Source: Punica granatum (Eukaryota; Streptophyta; Magnoliopsida; Myrtales; Lythraceae). Taken from it: a DNA stretch of 64,000 nucleotides. The stretch spans positions 42,421,885-42,485,884 of the forward strand of contig NC_045128.1 in assembly GCF_007655135.1 (NCBI RefSeq), written 5' to 3'. Under the pieces are notes generated by a model that did no database searches, had not been told where the DNA came from, and was given only the letters and a program-made list of their open reading frames with translations. Position numbers and translations under genes: made by a program. Shown piece by piece: positions 20,686-32,362 of the stretch. The number at the start of each line of letters is the position of its first letter. Position 1 is the stretch's first letter.

Positions 20686-22107
20686 GGCCTGATCACAATG
20701 CAGATGATTTTGAAAAGTATCTACGCCCGAACATGGAGTGGGTAGTACAAATAATATAGGTCTTATTTCCAGTCTATTGACAAAGATCCATACACTGTAA
20801 AATTACTCCTTAATGTTCCAAAAGTTTTATCTTTATAGGTTTCCTATTCCGATTCTAAGAGTTAAAAATTTTCAAATGTAAAGTGATTAAGCCAAAATAA
20901 GTACGAAGACTATTGCATGTAAGGCTTCAGTGCAATCTCTATTCTTTCATTTTCAAAAGTTATTACTTATATCAAGCTTGTGTAGTTCCTTGATTCTTGC
21001 TAAGCAGAATGTTATCCATCAAGAGTGGGACTCAACAGGAAAAGGAATTGATGCACAATATTATACACAATGAATAAAATTTAAAATATTTGGTAGGCGA
21101 ATTAGCTAGAATTCTGTTAGTAGCATGAATACATAGAATGGATTTTGTAGAAGACCCCAGACAACTGAAATGCCCAAGCATAAGCATAAACTATCGTTCT
21201 TATTCTGGACAGAAAGACAGATATTTGATGCATTTGGGAAAATAAAATTGTTGCTACAGCAATGCTTTGATCTAGGATTAAGGGGGAAAAAAAAGATTCA
21301 CTAATTAAAAAAAATTTCATAAAATAGAATAACAATGACCCCTCTCTGAAACAAAAACTAGCTGCCCCACCTGAACGCTGTCTCGCTTTGCCATGGAACT
21401 ATCAGCCACTGGCAGCACCGATGAAGCAAGGCCCGCAAAGAGCTGGGAAGAGTCAGCTTCAATGGGGACTGCAGATGAAGGATCAGGAGCCTCGATCTGC
21501 TCCATATCTATGAACAGAGCCAAGTTGGCACATCACCATAAAAGTGGCTGTTAAAAAGTTGGTGATCGACTTGCTATAGCCGTGGCCTTCACTTACATCT
21601 TGGCCATGCCAATCAGTGCAGATGATTCGATTTCAGGATCAGCCCTGAATGATGGCCCAATCCAGAATGCACGTTCAGGATGCAAATTTGACACCAAACC
21701 AGAAAATGGCCTTCCAAATGGGACCAGCCTGGAAAGGGCAGAACCATAATTGATGGAGCATCTGATGCCTCTATCTGTTTTAATCTGTTATTCACTCAAA
21801 TAGAATACGCAGCATCAGCAAGATGATTCTGCATTTTTATCATCCGATCATCTTTGTTAAATCTGTTACATTTTCTGAGATTCTTCCTGCAAGTTTAATC
21901 TCACAATAAATGTTGTAACTGTTAAAATTTTTTAAAAAAAAAGAATAAAAAAAAGAAGAAGAAGAAAGAACTGGGGAGCAAGAGCGAAAGAAAAGCTCCC
22001 TTGTACATATTGTCTTTCATTCCAAAATCATACAGTATATTTACATTATAACATCAGAGGAGCTAACTTTCTCATTAAGTCCAATAGGAAGAAAACCATA
22101 CAGTCAG
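20686..22107. other. Intergenic region after RLP4, with unidentified coding-like stretch
   Basis: Mostly AT-rich. On the minus strand 21355-21523 encodes a balanced-composition peptide (starting MEQIEAPDPSSAVPIEADSS) that looks less random than its surroundings, and 21613-21795 has a partly similar opening (RLKQIEASDAPS). I do not recognise a family; they may be exons or decayed exons of an unknown gene. The rest shows no gene. Confidence 0.3.
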
Positions 22108-22340
22108 AGCTCTCTCTACCGCTCCATCAACTCAAGCAGTAGCCATTTTCAGTTAGTGCACCTTCAGAGGCTCAACCTTACTGATAACCACTTCCAACTA
22201 CTCCCAACCCCAATCTGTGGTTGGGCTATTTCCAGGTTTGACCCATCTCAATCTCTGCAATTTAGTCTCCTATGGTCCAACTATTCCCGAGCTCGACGCT
22301 CTTTACCTTAGCAAACCCAACTAACAAGGTGAGCTCCAAG
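22108..22340 (+). pseudogene. Chimeric scrap of an RLP gene
   Basis: Translation from 22108 gives an RLP N-terminal segment (SSLYRSINSSSSHFQLVHLQ) similar to RLP3. After the LRR start (TTGACCCATCTCAATCTC) it jumps, near 22290, to a sequence matching the middle LRR region of RLP3 (GAGCTCGACGCTCTTTACC, compare 11076-11095). An internal deletion of about 600 bp and several frame changes make it non-coding. Confidence 0.75.
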
Positions 22341-23231
22341 CTCAACGCTACCCAACCCGGGATCACCCCTACTTTAAATGTATTTTCCCAAGCAGATTAA
22401 TATAAAGTATCGGAACAATGGCCAGTATATTGGAATATTGAATTCACCGATAATCAACACAGAGAAGGCAAGAGCCAACACTAGTGGCCCATCCGATAGC
22501 AAGATAATACTCTCATTTTTTTCCTTTTATTTTAAGAAAAATACTCTCGTTTCATTATAAGGTTCTAATATACAAAGTGGCCCCAGTTTATCTTAAAAAA
22601 AACAAAATCAGAAAATATCCCGTAGATAAGCATTATATTTGTTAGAAGAATTTATCAGCTGGACTTATACTAATTTTTCCATCTTTTCATCACTGAGCGC
22701 CATGTGCATGCCGTCGATGATATAATAATCCTTTCATATAGAAAAGTTGACTGAGATAACAGGGTGTATTCATATACAGGGCAATGGGAAATACCAGCAG
22801 AGAGTAGCAACCGATTCAACCGGTACACTTGGGAGCAGAATTATACTTCCAAATTGTTCTTCGATGCTATCTGCAATTTTTAATGACGAAATAGATGAAA
22901 CTCCTGGATAAAAAGTCCAAGAGAGTGCAAGTTTTTCAATGTGCCCCTCTAACAGACAAAACTCTGAGAAGGATAGGGACTCAAAACTACATCATAAACA
23001 AGGAAAGATCCTGCAATATTTTCTTATACAATGCTTAATGAATTGACTTGGATGAGCATTAGCAATGACTTTGACCTTCCATGAAAAAAGCTTAGCTAAG
23101 GTATTGACACTACTTTTTTGTGCGAACCCAGTCAATGGACAGCAGCATGCACTGGAACTTCTGCTCTAAAAATCCTCCTCGCTCTCACCTTGATTCCTCG
23201 CCCGGAAACGAGCCCATTGCTTTACATGACC
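22341..23231. other. Spacer upstream of the RLP5 pseudogene
   Basis: No gene seen. The final 120 bp resemble the RLP4 promoter and leader. Confidence 0.5.
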
Positions 23232-25287
23232 ATGGAGTTTATCATTTCTCTCTTATTGATGCATATAGTTTGCTTAACTTCAAACTTCCACCTCACAGCC
23301 TCGAAGTCCTTTTCTGGTTCCATGACACCCCATTGTCAGAAGGATGACATGTCCGCGTTACTTCAGTTCAAGAACAGCTTCACCCTTACTCCTTCCAATC
23401 TTCATGCTCCCTCAGATCCCTTTCCTCACCCCAAAGGCGAATCGTGGAAGCTCGGCCCTAAGAATCAAACATCCTCAAATTGCTGTTTATGGGATGGGGT
23501 AGAATGTGATGAAGGAACTGGCCGTGTAATGGCACTCGACCTCAGTAGCAGCAATCTCTTTGGTTCCATCAACTCCAGCTCTAGCCTCTTTATGCATATC
23601 ACCTAAAAAGGCTCAACCTGGCTTTTAATCACTTCAATCACTCCCATATCCCATCTGGTTTTGGCCTCCTCCCAGGTTTGACCCATTTAACCTTTCGCAT
23701 TCATTTTTCTCTGGCCAAGCTCCCCTGGATATCTCCAAGTTGACCGGGTTGGTCTTACTTGACCTTAGTGGTGACCTCCTGGAACTGCGAAGTCTTGTCC
23801 TGGGAATCTTAGCCCAGAACCTGACCAACTTGCAGTTTCTCAGCCTCGATGAAGTAAACATTCTATCCCTGGTGCCTGATGCCTTAGCAAGCCTGTCTTC
23901 CCTGAGATCTTTCAGCTTGTCCCCTACCGGAATTTATGGCATATTTCCTGTAAGTATATTTCAGTTGCCAAACTTAGAGTACCTTATGCTCAATTACAAC
24001 TTCGACCTCACTGTTCTCTTGCCAGAGTTCAACCCTGGTAGTCCTTTAAAGACACTTGGCTTGCTAGATGCAATGCTTTTGGGTGAGCTACCCACTTCTA
24101 TCGGCAACCTTGAGTCACTAGAGGATCTAAAATTAGATTCCGATCATTGCAATTTCACCGGTTCCTTACCATTTTCATTAGTAAACCTTCATTCTTTGAA
24201 GTACCTAATCGTGAGAGGCTGCAGATTCTCAGGATCCATTCCCTCTTCTTTTGGTTCCGTAACCTAGCTTACTTATCTTGATTCATCATCGAACCCGTTC
24301 AGTGCCCAAAATCTTTCTTTTCTATCTTGGTTGTGGAAGCTGACCAACCTAGAAACTCTGTACCTCCGGGAGGCAAGTCTACAAGGTGAAATCCCTCCTT
24401 CAATTGGGAATCTTTCCTGGCTTGGCATTTTGGATCTCGGTGATAATCGGTTAAATGGGCTATTCCCTCCCCAGCTCCTGAACCTGAGACAACTCAAAAA
24501 ATTGCTTCTCAATAATAATGAACTTTCTGGTCATATCCCTTCTTGGCTTTCAAACATGACCCAGTTGACACTCATCAACCTTCAGTTTTAACAGACTACG
24601 CAAGGCCCAGTACCTGCTTGGATCACTCAGCTCCCACATCTCACATTTCTCCACCTTTGCTTTAACCAGCTGAATGGAACTGAGGATCCCCCAGACTTGT
24701 CAAAAAACCGCTCTTCAACCAGGTCCACCATTTTGCCTAAGCTTTCTTCTCTTGAACTTGCCTGATGCAATTTGAGGGAATTCCCAATTTTCCTACAGAA
24801 CGACCCGAATTTGGAGTTATTGGACCTAAACAGCAACAACCCTTCGTGGTCAAGTACCTAAATGGATGCAAAACATTGGGATAAAGAGATTGCAGTCCCT
24901 GAACCTCTCACATAACTTCCTCACAGGATTCAATCCTACTTTAAAGACTCCCCCGTGGATCAATCTTCAGATCTTTGACATCACATCTAACATGTTTGCC
25001 AGCCCTCCTCCAAGACCTTCCCGCTTTGCAAACTTGGATACTTATCTAGTCCTATATAACAAACTGTCTGGGCCATTCTCACTCTGGATATGCAATTTGA
25101 GTTCTCTCCTCATGCTCGATTTGTCTTTTAACAACTTCAGGGGCAGTCTTCGTGAGTGCTTTGGCAATATCAGCACGTCTCTCTCAGTGCTGAATCTGCA
25201 AAGCAATAGATTCACTGGAAATATTCCTCGACTCTATGCGAGTGGGATGCAACTGAAGATGATCGCTTTGGGTCATAAATTAAAGTA
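23232..25287 (+). pseudogene. RLP5: broken, truncated duplicate of RLP4
   Basis: From the ATG at 23232 the sequence parallels RLP4: signal peptide MEFIISLLLMHIVCLTSN, LRRNT NCCLWDGVEC, then LRRs. It is disabled several times: an in-frame TAA near 23604 after a frame change (CATATCACCTAAAAAGG against GGTTGGTTCACCTTCAGAGG in RLP4), a one-base deletion near 23683, a TAG near 24266, a TAA near 24589, a TGA near 24764 and a frame change near 24840. Homology to RLP4 stops about 25287, before the island, last LRRs and membrane segment. The TATA box equivalent is mutated. It cannot make a receptor. Confidence 0.92.
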
Positions 25288-26255
25288 ATGGATGAAGGTT
25301 TAACAACAACTATCTGTTATCGTTCGAGATATTGTCAGTTTTCTCAACTTCCATTCTCTTGCTATGATCTGCTGCTAACTGGTAAAAGTTGCAGCAGAAT
25401 ATACCACAGATCCTCTCTATTACTCTGTTCCCACTTTCTTGAGATTCTTCCTTCAAGTTTTATATTACAAGAAGAATGTGTTACATTATTCTCTTCCCGT
25501 TGTTACATTATTCTCTTCCCGTTAGAGATTCATGTATACAATTTTGGGTCATATCACATTAGACAAAGGCGACATTACGTTTTGTTACAACAGAGAGGCC
25601 TAATAAGCTTTAACCAGATTCACTTTCAGATTAATAAAGGTAGGATGACATAGGAACATGAGCCCAAGATTGTAAATCTCGGAGAGATGAGCTCATTGTA
25701 AATGTCATGAAATAGCCATCTATTCTGCAAGGTAATTTACAGAAGACTACAGTACATTAATAGTACCAAAAGTGGCGAAAAGCCTAGCGTTAAAAGAATC
25801 AGTTGAGCAACTATTCATGAAATCCATAAAGAGAGAGCTATCACAAAGTACATCCTTCATGTTCTAGTCAGCCAGTTGGTCTACTCCGTTCTAATTAAAG
25901 ATCAATTTATTATCCTCTGCAGCAAAGATATTCCAAGATGCCAGGAAGCACATGAAGTGCTTGCTAGAATTAAACTTTAACATGTGCCAACTAATCGAGC
26001 AGACTTTGATAATGAACCATAATTTACTATCAAAAAGAGATCATCTGAATAATGCACATGCCATATTACTTCAAACTGCTCTTCTCCATGAAGAAAGGGG
26101 AAAAGAACATTAACTTTGCTACATTAGTCATATGTGCAGTTCAGACTATGCACTTTAATGGAAAATGGGGGCATCTTCACAACTGAGCAAATGGGAACCA
26201 TGGAAGTCCAACACGAGGACTTCCTCACAATAGTTGAGCTGGCTCCTTTGCATTG
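25288..26255. other. Intergenic region between RLP5 and the PPR gene
   Basis: No gene recognised. It contains a 22-bp tandem duplication (25479-25500 and 25501-25522) and a stretch at 25438-25485 similar to 21868-21915 beyond RLP4. The end near 26256 is probably the PPR 3' UTR. Confidence 0.45.
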
Positions 26256-27917
26256 TTAAACCACTGAGCATCTGAGCTCATCCTCAGCCATTTTTCTTGC
26301 TCCTTGTAGTTTCTCAAAGATTAGGCTTTTATGAAACCCTTCGGGCACAAGACATCTAGCTTCCAACTCACTGAATAGGTCAAGTCCTAGCTGATCACTA
26401 CCTTGCTTGCACAGTTCACGGCAGAGCTCGGATAAAATACCTGAATCAGGAGTCAAGGACCTGTGCATCATTTCTCTTAAGACCTCCACTGCTCCGTCAG
26501 TGTCCTTGCACTTGCAGAAGCTACCTAACAATAGATTCATTGTCTCACTATTTGGGTGGCATCCACTTATAATCATGCTCCTGTACAGCAGCAATGCACG
26601 ATCAGGGTTGTTTCTCACACATTGCCCCCGGATAAGAGCTGAAAACGTGGAAGAATTTGGCACCAAATTCTTCTTGTCAAGCTCTTTAACCAGATAAGCA
26701 GCTTTCCTCGTCTTACCTTCCTTGCAATACCCCAATATCAAGGCATTGTATGTCAGTATATCAGCCTTCACCTCATATCTCGACATTTCCTCAAACAGCC
26801 TAGCCCCCATCTCACTATTACCCGCTTCACTGAACCCGTATATCAGAGTGTTGTAAGTCACAGTATCTGGAGCTATATTCGAGGCCTTCATCTCAGTGAA
26901 AATCTTATTTGCCTCGCTCAATCTTCCCGCCTTGCAAAACCCATTGATGAGGGTACTGAAAGTGATCCTATCTGGGTCTAAAACTTTCTCCTCCATCACT
27001 CTTTTTAGCTTCATAGCCGAGCTCAAGAGACGTTTATTGCAATGCCCTGAAATCAATATATTATAGGAAGCAACCGAAGGACTACAACCCATACCTTCCA
27101 TCTGCTCAAGCAGTTCAACAGCCTTATCGAGTTTCCCTGCTTTGCAAAGTGCAGAGATAACCATGTTCAGAGTGTACTCATTCGGTGAGATCCTGCTACG
27201 CTGCATTTCCCGATAAAATGAAAGGACAATATCAGCTCGACCCATATCAAGCGATGAGCTCAAGAAAGCATTGCACGATTTGATATTTGGCAAGAACCCG
27301 TAATCCCTCATCCGACAGAAGGTGTCGGTCGCGTTCCTAAGCTTCTTCAAATGTGCAAAAGTCTTAAAAACAGCATCGAAGACGCACGGCAAAGAATCAC
27401 ACAATCGGTACGAATACAGTAGCGCATCAAACAGCTTACTAGGAATATCGATATCCTTCGAACCAGGTATCAGGACAGACCTCACAATTGACTCCGCGGA
27501 CTTAAATTTCCGATTTTTGGCGAGGGCATGGAGGATGATCGAGTAGGTTTCAAGGGTGTGGATGTTGGGTCTCTGGAGCTGCACCCAGTCGAAGAACTCG
27601 AGAGAGAGGACATGGTCCTTATGGATCTTCAACAGAATGTGCTTCACTCTGAAGGGAGTCAAATCAGCCGATAGCTTCTGGAGCTTGTCCCAGTCGGAGT
27701 GGATCAGGTGGCTGTGAGCGACATTGACGAAATCGAGGTCTTGCCCCTTGGGCTCGGCGATGGTTCTGTGAGGGACGGGAATCAGGCTCCTCGCTCTTCT
27801 CCCAAGGCTCTGCGCAAAATTAGGGCTTGCAGAGGTCGGAATTTGGGTCGCGAAATCAATCTGAGTCGAGAACCGACGCAATCGAAATCTGCCGGTTGCT
27901 TTCATGGCACTGAGCAT
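26256..27917 (-). CDS. Pentatricopeptide repeat protein, P-type, probably mitochondrial, 553 aa
   Basis: A single exon encodes 553 residues. The first 25 residues are rich in Arg, Ser and Thr with no acidic residue before Asp21 (MLSAMKATGRFRLRRFSTQ), suggesting mitochondrial import. From about residue 200 there is a run of 35-residue PPR motifs (patterns such as TYNTLIYGFSEAGN and TFSTLINGFCKAGR), roughly nine to ten repeats, and no E or DYW domain, so it is P-class. P-class PPR proteins bind organelle RNA to stabilise, splice or promote translation of transcripts (family knowledge). It resembles the Arabidopsis At4g26680 type from memory, not from a search. The two nearby in-frame ATGs (residues 1 and 5) are both possible starts. 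Confidence 0.9.
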   Translation of the reverse strand: MLSAMKATGRFRLRRFSTQIDFATQIPTSASPNFAQSLGRRARSLIPVPHRTIAEPKGQDLDFVNVAHSHLIHSDWDKLQKLSADLTPFRVKHILLKIHKDHVLSLEFFDWVQLQRPNIHTLETYSIILHALAKNRKFKSAESIVRSVLIPGSKDIDIPSKLFDALLYSYRLCDSLPCVFDAVFKTFAHLKKLRNATDTFCRMRDYGFLPNIKSCNAFLSSSLDMGRADIVLSFYREMQRSRISPNEYTLNMVISALCKAGKLDKAVELLEQMEGMGCSPSVASYNILISGHCNKRLLSSAMKLKRVMEEKVLDPDRITFSTLINGFCKAGRLSEANKIFTEMKASNIAPDTVTYNTLIYGFSEAGNSEMGARLFEEMSRYEVKADILTYNALILGYCKEGKTRKAAYLVKELDKKNLVPNSSTFSALIRGQCVRNNPDRALLLYRSMIISGCHPNSETMNLLLGSFCKCKDTDGAVEVLREMMHRSLTPDSGILSELCRELCKQGSDQLGLDLFSELEARCLVPEGFHKSLIFEKLQGARKMAEDELRCSVV

Positions 27918-28597
27918 CGAGTAAACCTTTGCACCGACTCGGCGGGAAGGAGTCGTCCGCCGGAAAACAATACAGGGACTCCTTCTCCGACGGCTCTCCC
28001 GCGAAACCTATCGCCATTAAATTTTCATTGTGGTCCTACAACTTCATAGTGTTTCTAATGATTAGTCCAAAACAATTTAAATGTATCATTCTAGTCCCTT
28101 TACTTTTACCATTTATCAAATTAGTCCTTGGTAGACATTTTTTAGTTGCATGTTAATGAATCTACAGAGCAAACAGTTCTCGGTTCTATGAGCAAATATT
28201 GGGCGAGTGTTGCTTATTTACTATTGTGAATAAGTAACATCCAATTAAAATATTTATCAGTGGAAAACTGTTCCCATATCGAACTCATAAATTTCCACTT
28301 ATATGCATTTTAATAATTGATTGTTACTCATCTAAAATGGATGAGAAAAACTCCGCGAATATTTTACAGTTTTTCATATTTCTCGAAAGGCTAAAAATAT
28401 AAACAATCGATATTCTGCAACCTAAACATGTAAGCGTAGCATTAAGGGTCCATCAGTTTTATTCACATACAAACAGACTGAATTACAGTTACAATAATAA
28501 CTTGCAACCCGGAAATGTTGCGCTGAGCCTCAATCTTCATATATGCAAATCGGGTAAACTTTCTCAAGAACTGCACCCTTCGATTTTCGGCTACTTA
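27918..28597. other. Spacer between PPR and G6PDH genes
   Basis: Holds the PPR upstream region and the G6PDH 3' UTR. No other gene is visible. Confidence 0.5.
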
Positions 28598-31426
28598 TCA
28601 GTCTTCACTACCGAGATCTCCCCACCGGACGTTGTGCTTGGCCGCGAGATAATGTGCCCCAACTGGTCCTCTGCTGCCGTAAGGGTAGAGCTCTGGAGCG
28701 ATCCTCTTGTCTTCGAGCTCTTTCAGGAGAGGTGTAAATAGTGCCCAAGCAGCATCAAGCTCGTCGCTTCTTATGAACAGCCTCCTCTCTCCTTCTATCG
28801 CATCTAACAACAGCCTCTCGTATGCATCTGGTATTTCTCTAGGATACCTTTACATAGGACCAGAAAACCTCAATTTAGTTCATAAACATAAGAATGATTA
28901 GATAACTGAATAATGGTGTTTTGTGATATCGATCACACTTACCTCGCTCTGTATAGCAAGTTGAGGTCGCTACAATCTAATCTCATTCCGAGACCCGGGA
29001 CCTTGTTGTTGATCTTTAGATAGATAGCTTCATCAGGCTGGACCCTCAGCACGAGCTCATTAGTTGCCTTATCCAAATCTGTACCAAAGTTTCTTCTGTA
29101 GAGGTTGCCGGCGACATGTCTGAACTGGACTCGAATCTCGGCCCTGAGATTTCATTGCAGCCTTTAGTACTTCTCTACCACGTAACAACACTTAAGTATA
29201 ATTCAGCTCCCCTCCTACTTATTCCGGATGGTAATTCTACCTCTTAGTGTGAAGTGCCTTCCCCGCCTTCATGAGGAACGGGACTCCGTCCCATCGAGCA
29301 TTGTTGATAAAAAGAGCTGCTGCTGCAAAAGTTGGAGTTGTACTATTCTTCGGAACAGTTGGGTCATCGATATAGCCGGGATAAGATTTACTGCCTTTAC
29401 TATGGCCCTTATATTGGCCCACAATTACATCATCGAGTTGCAGCGGTCTCATCGACCTCAGCACCTTCACCTAATGATTGGTCACGACATACTTGACTAA
29501 GAAAAGGAAATAAATGCTTAAGGCCATCTTTCACATGGCGGAGAACTACTGAATCAAGTAAACTCTCGATACCTTCTCATTCCTGATGTCTTCGGCGTCT
29601 AAGCTCACAGGTGTCTCCATCGCGAACAATGCCAGTATTTGCAAGAGATGGTTTTGCATTATATCCCGAATGATTCCGTAGTTATCAAAATAACTGATGA
29701 CAAGAAAACGGAAAGTGTCTGATCTGGCGGTGTTCATGCCTGAGCATCATTATTGAAAAAGAATGGTTTAACCAACGTGGATTGGTTCAAGCGGTTCGGC
29801 GCTTGTCCCACTCAAGCAAAGTCTCGGGTTCGAGTCCTTGTGCATACAGAAAATCCACGTTGGGAGAGCTTTACCCTTTAATGGTCCGACTCGGCTCGAC
29901 TGAATTAGTCATGGCCCAATTGGGCTTCCGGATATCAAGGTTCACACCGAAAAAAGAAAGGTTTATTAACTCACCCTCCTCGTCCCTCTATGCCAAAATC
30001 TTCCGAAAATATCAGTTGCACATTTCGGATGTAGTTCCGCGACCATAAAGGTTCGAACACAAGATTTGAAAATCGAAGAACTGAAAGGTTCTCGACGAGC
30101 TCCTTACCCAAGTAATGATCAATTCTGGACAATCATCAAACAAATATCAGAACACGCTCTCTTCATCTGAATTTTCGAGATAAGATAACAACATAAGGAA
30201 CGCGGAAGAAATGTACCTGAAAATCTGATCTTCAGCTAGGTACTGCTTCAAGCATCTCGTTAGCTCACCGGAAGATTCCGAGTCCCGTCCAAATGGCTTC
30301 TCGACAATGACCCTTGTCCATCCATCTCCTGAAGAAGCTCTGAGGCTTGCACACCTCACCACGTCCACGAATATATTCGGAGGTATTGACAGGTAAAATA
30401 ATCTATTTGCGAGTTTTCCAGCCTGAAAACGTTCGAGAAGTGACCTATTTAGTTCCTCATCTGCATGGCGCAACGCGAGGTAACAGCTGAAAGAATTGGA
30501 ATGAAACCAAAACCGAGATTACCTCCTTTTCTTTCAGCTTCATGTCTAATTCCCTGAAGTTGTCCTCGGAATTGTACTGACCCGCGTGATAAAAGCATCT
30601 CATAAGGAACTGTTCCATTTTGTCTTCACAATTTTCCCTGCCAAATTTTGCTCACCGACTGTAAACCCGGCGTGAAACATATAAACCAATTTGAAGCAGT
30701 AAGTTAATGAAAGCCCCGGCAAAAGCACCTCTTATCGATTCTACAAGTGAGTGTCTTGCTAATCATGTTCCTCAGCTCCTCATCAGTCATTCTAGTCCGA
30801 GCATAACCGCACACACAGAAGTTCTGCATAAGCATAGATTCATTCACCCCATCGAATGAGATTAATGAGGAAACGGGATAGAGGAACGGGAGAGGAATTA
30901 AGGAACTGACCTCGGGGAGCCAGTCTTCATAGAAGAGAGCAAAGAGGGCAGGAAAGATCTTCTTCCTGGCAAGGTCGCCGGAAGCTCCAACCACAGTTAT
31001 GCTGAGAGTGGATTCGGCCTTTCTGGGCTCTGAGTAGAGAAATGAGGAAGCTTCTTCCTCTTGAGTCCCGAGTCCCTTCTTCGCCACAGAACTCCCAGCT
31101 ACACCATACGAAAGATCAACAGAATGAGCTGATAATCCTTAACAAGTAAGAATCTCAGCTTTCAGTAGCAGAGTATTCAATAACTGACAGTCTTGCAGAG
31201 AAACGGCATTGAGGGGGGAGCCATTGGAGGAGAACTTGAGCTGGAAACTCTTCCTTGGACGAACTCGACGGACCCATGTGGAGGATTGCGTCTTCCTAGG
31301 GAAAGCAGCAAATCTACTGAACAGATCTGCCTCTTTCTTGAAGAAAGAACATGTTTGTGTCTGTGATAGGGAAGCTGCGGATGAAGAAGAAGAACAGAGG
31401 CTCAAATGACTCGTAGCTGCAGCCAT
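28598..31426 (-). CDS. G6PD: Glucose-6-phosphate 1-dehydrogenase, plastidic, 10 exons, 597 aa
   Basis: The enzyme oxidises glucose-6-phosphate with NADP+ in the first step of the oxidative pentose phosphate pathway. Exons (minus): 31426-31189, 31098-30911, 30823-30729, 30637-30523, 30422-30217, 30124-29975, 29693-29573, 29470-29241, 29143-28943, 28847-28598; phases agree and give 597 residues. Residues 1-79 are a Ser/Arg-rich transit peptide. Then come the NADP site [10 protein letters not shown] (117-126), the redox cysteine pair of plastid isoforms (C169 and C177, spacing TCRIDKRENC), and the active-site RIDHYLGKE (281-289). An alternative in-frame ATG at 31441 adds five residues. C145 and C147 ([10 protein letters not shown]) are unusual; other plastid forms I recall have a hydrophobic residue for the second. 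Likely thioredoxin-regulated. Intron 6 carries a SINE. Confidence 0.93.
29771..29954 (+). mobile_element. tRNA-derived SINE in G6PDH intron 6
   Basis: A 184-bp element, antisense to the host gene, has a polymerase III A-box-like TGGTTCAAGCGG and B box GGTTCGAGTCC at about 30-75 bp from its start, and ends CACACCGAAAAA. It is flanked by 11-bp target-site duplications, AGAATGGTTTA (29760-29770) and AGAAAGGTTTA (29955-29965), with one mismatch. These are the hallmarks of a plant SINE. It ends only about 10 bp from the intron 6 donor. Confidence 0.85.
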
Positions 31427-31441
31427 GAAACTGGTAATCAA

Positions 31442-31980
31442 TGTCTCCGCTCTGCTGCAATGTCACCAGTCCAAATTGAAATGCAGTGGTGTGGTTGCAG
31501 AAGAAGAAGAAGAAGAAGAAGAAGATATTTGAGATTGTCGGGGATGGACAGATTGACCCTTTGAGTTCTTGAAAGGGCTCAGACACTTCAATGGAGGATT
31601 GGTGGTTGAAAGCTGTTTTATCAGTTACAATACAATAAACCAAACCTTTGTTTCAGAGGCCATGGATTTTTCTGATTAATTCCTTTATCCATTAGTAACT
31701 TTCTGGTAATTGGTCCTGATTATTCACAAGTCCTATGTTATTAATTAATTAATAGATAGATATATTTTGTTAAGGCTGTCGACTATTTTACATATATTCA
31801 TCGAGATAGTTTAAGAAAATTATGCCCCATCTTTTTCCATAAATTTCTTATCGCTTTTGTTTTCCAAATCCCCCAAAAAAAAAAGGCGCTTTGTGTTTCA
31901 TGCTCGTATATCTTTCCATTATATGCATTATTATAGATACACGTATTGGGTCGGACCAATATGGGCATTCTTATGGTAGC
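31442..31980. other. G6PDH upstream region
   Basis: Contains a GAA-trinucleotide run at about 31498-31527 that probably lies in the leader or core promoter. No other gene seen. Confidence 0.45.
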
Positions 31981-31983
31981 TTA

Positions 31984-32362
31984 GGCATTGTTTGGTTTTG
32001 AAGTAATTTTTTTTATTCTATTTCATTTTAACTCAACTTCATTTTAACTCCACTTATATTCAATTCAACAACAAAATTATTACTTTTTCATTTTTCTTGG
32101 ATTTTTTACTACCATTCAATTTAATTTTTAATACTAAATTCTCTCAACTATTTATTATTATTTTTTTCACAATTTAACAACACAATCATTACTTTCTCTT
32201 AAACTATACATTACTTTTCCCACTTTTTTTTTTCATAATTCAACAATACGATCATTACTTTTTTATTTTCTCCCTTCGCCTTATTATTACAACCTAATTA
32301 TATTTATATATACATAGTTGGAATGGAATTGAGTTAACTCAACTCAATTTCCAAACAAGGCC
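31984..32362. mobile_element. Tourist/PIF-Harbinger-like MITE, 379 bp
   Basis: Ends GGCATTGTTTGG and, inverted, GGCCTTGTTTGG, flanked by TTA on both sides (31981-31983 and 32363-32365). TIR homology extends about 21 bp. The interior is AT-rich with repeated CAACA/ATCATTACTTTT-type blocks and no coding capacity. TTA duplication and this terminal sequence fit Tourist-type MITEs. Confidence 0.8.

Noticed and set aside
29780..29860. tRNA-like sequence in the G6PDH intron
   Set aside because: It has A and B boxes but no cloverleaf, and it lies inside a SINE with target duplications.
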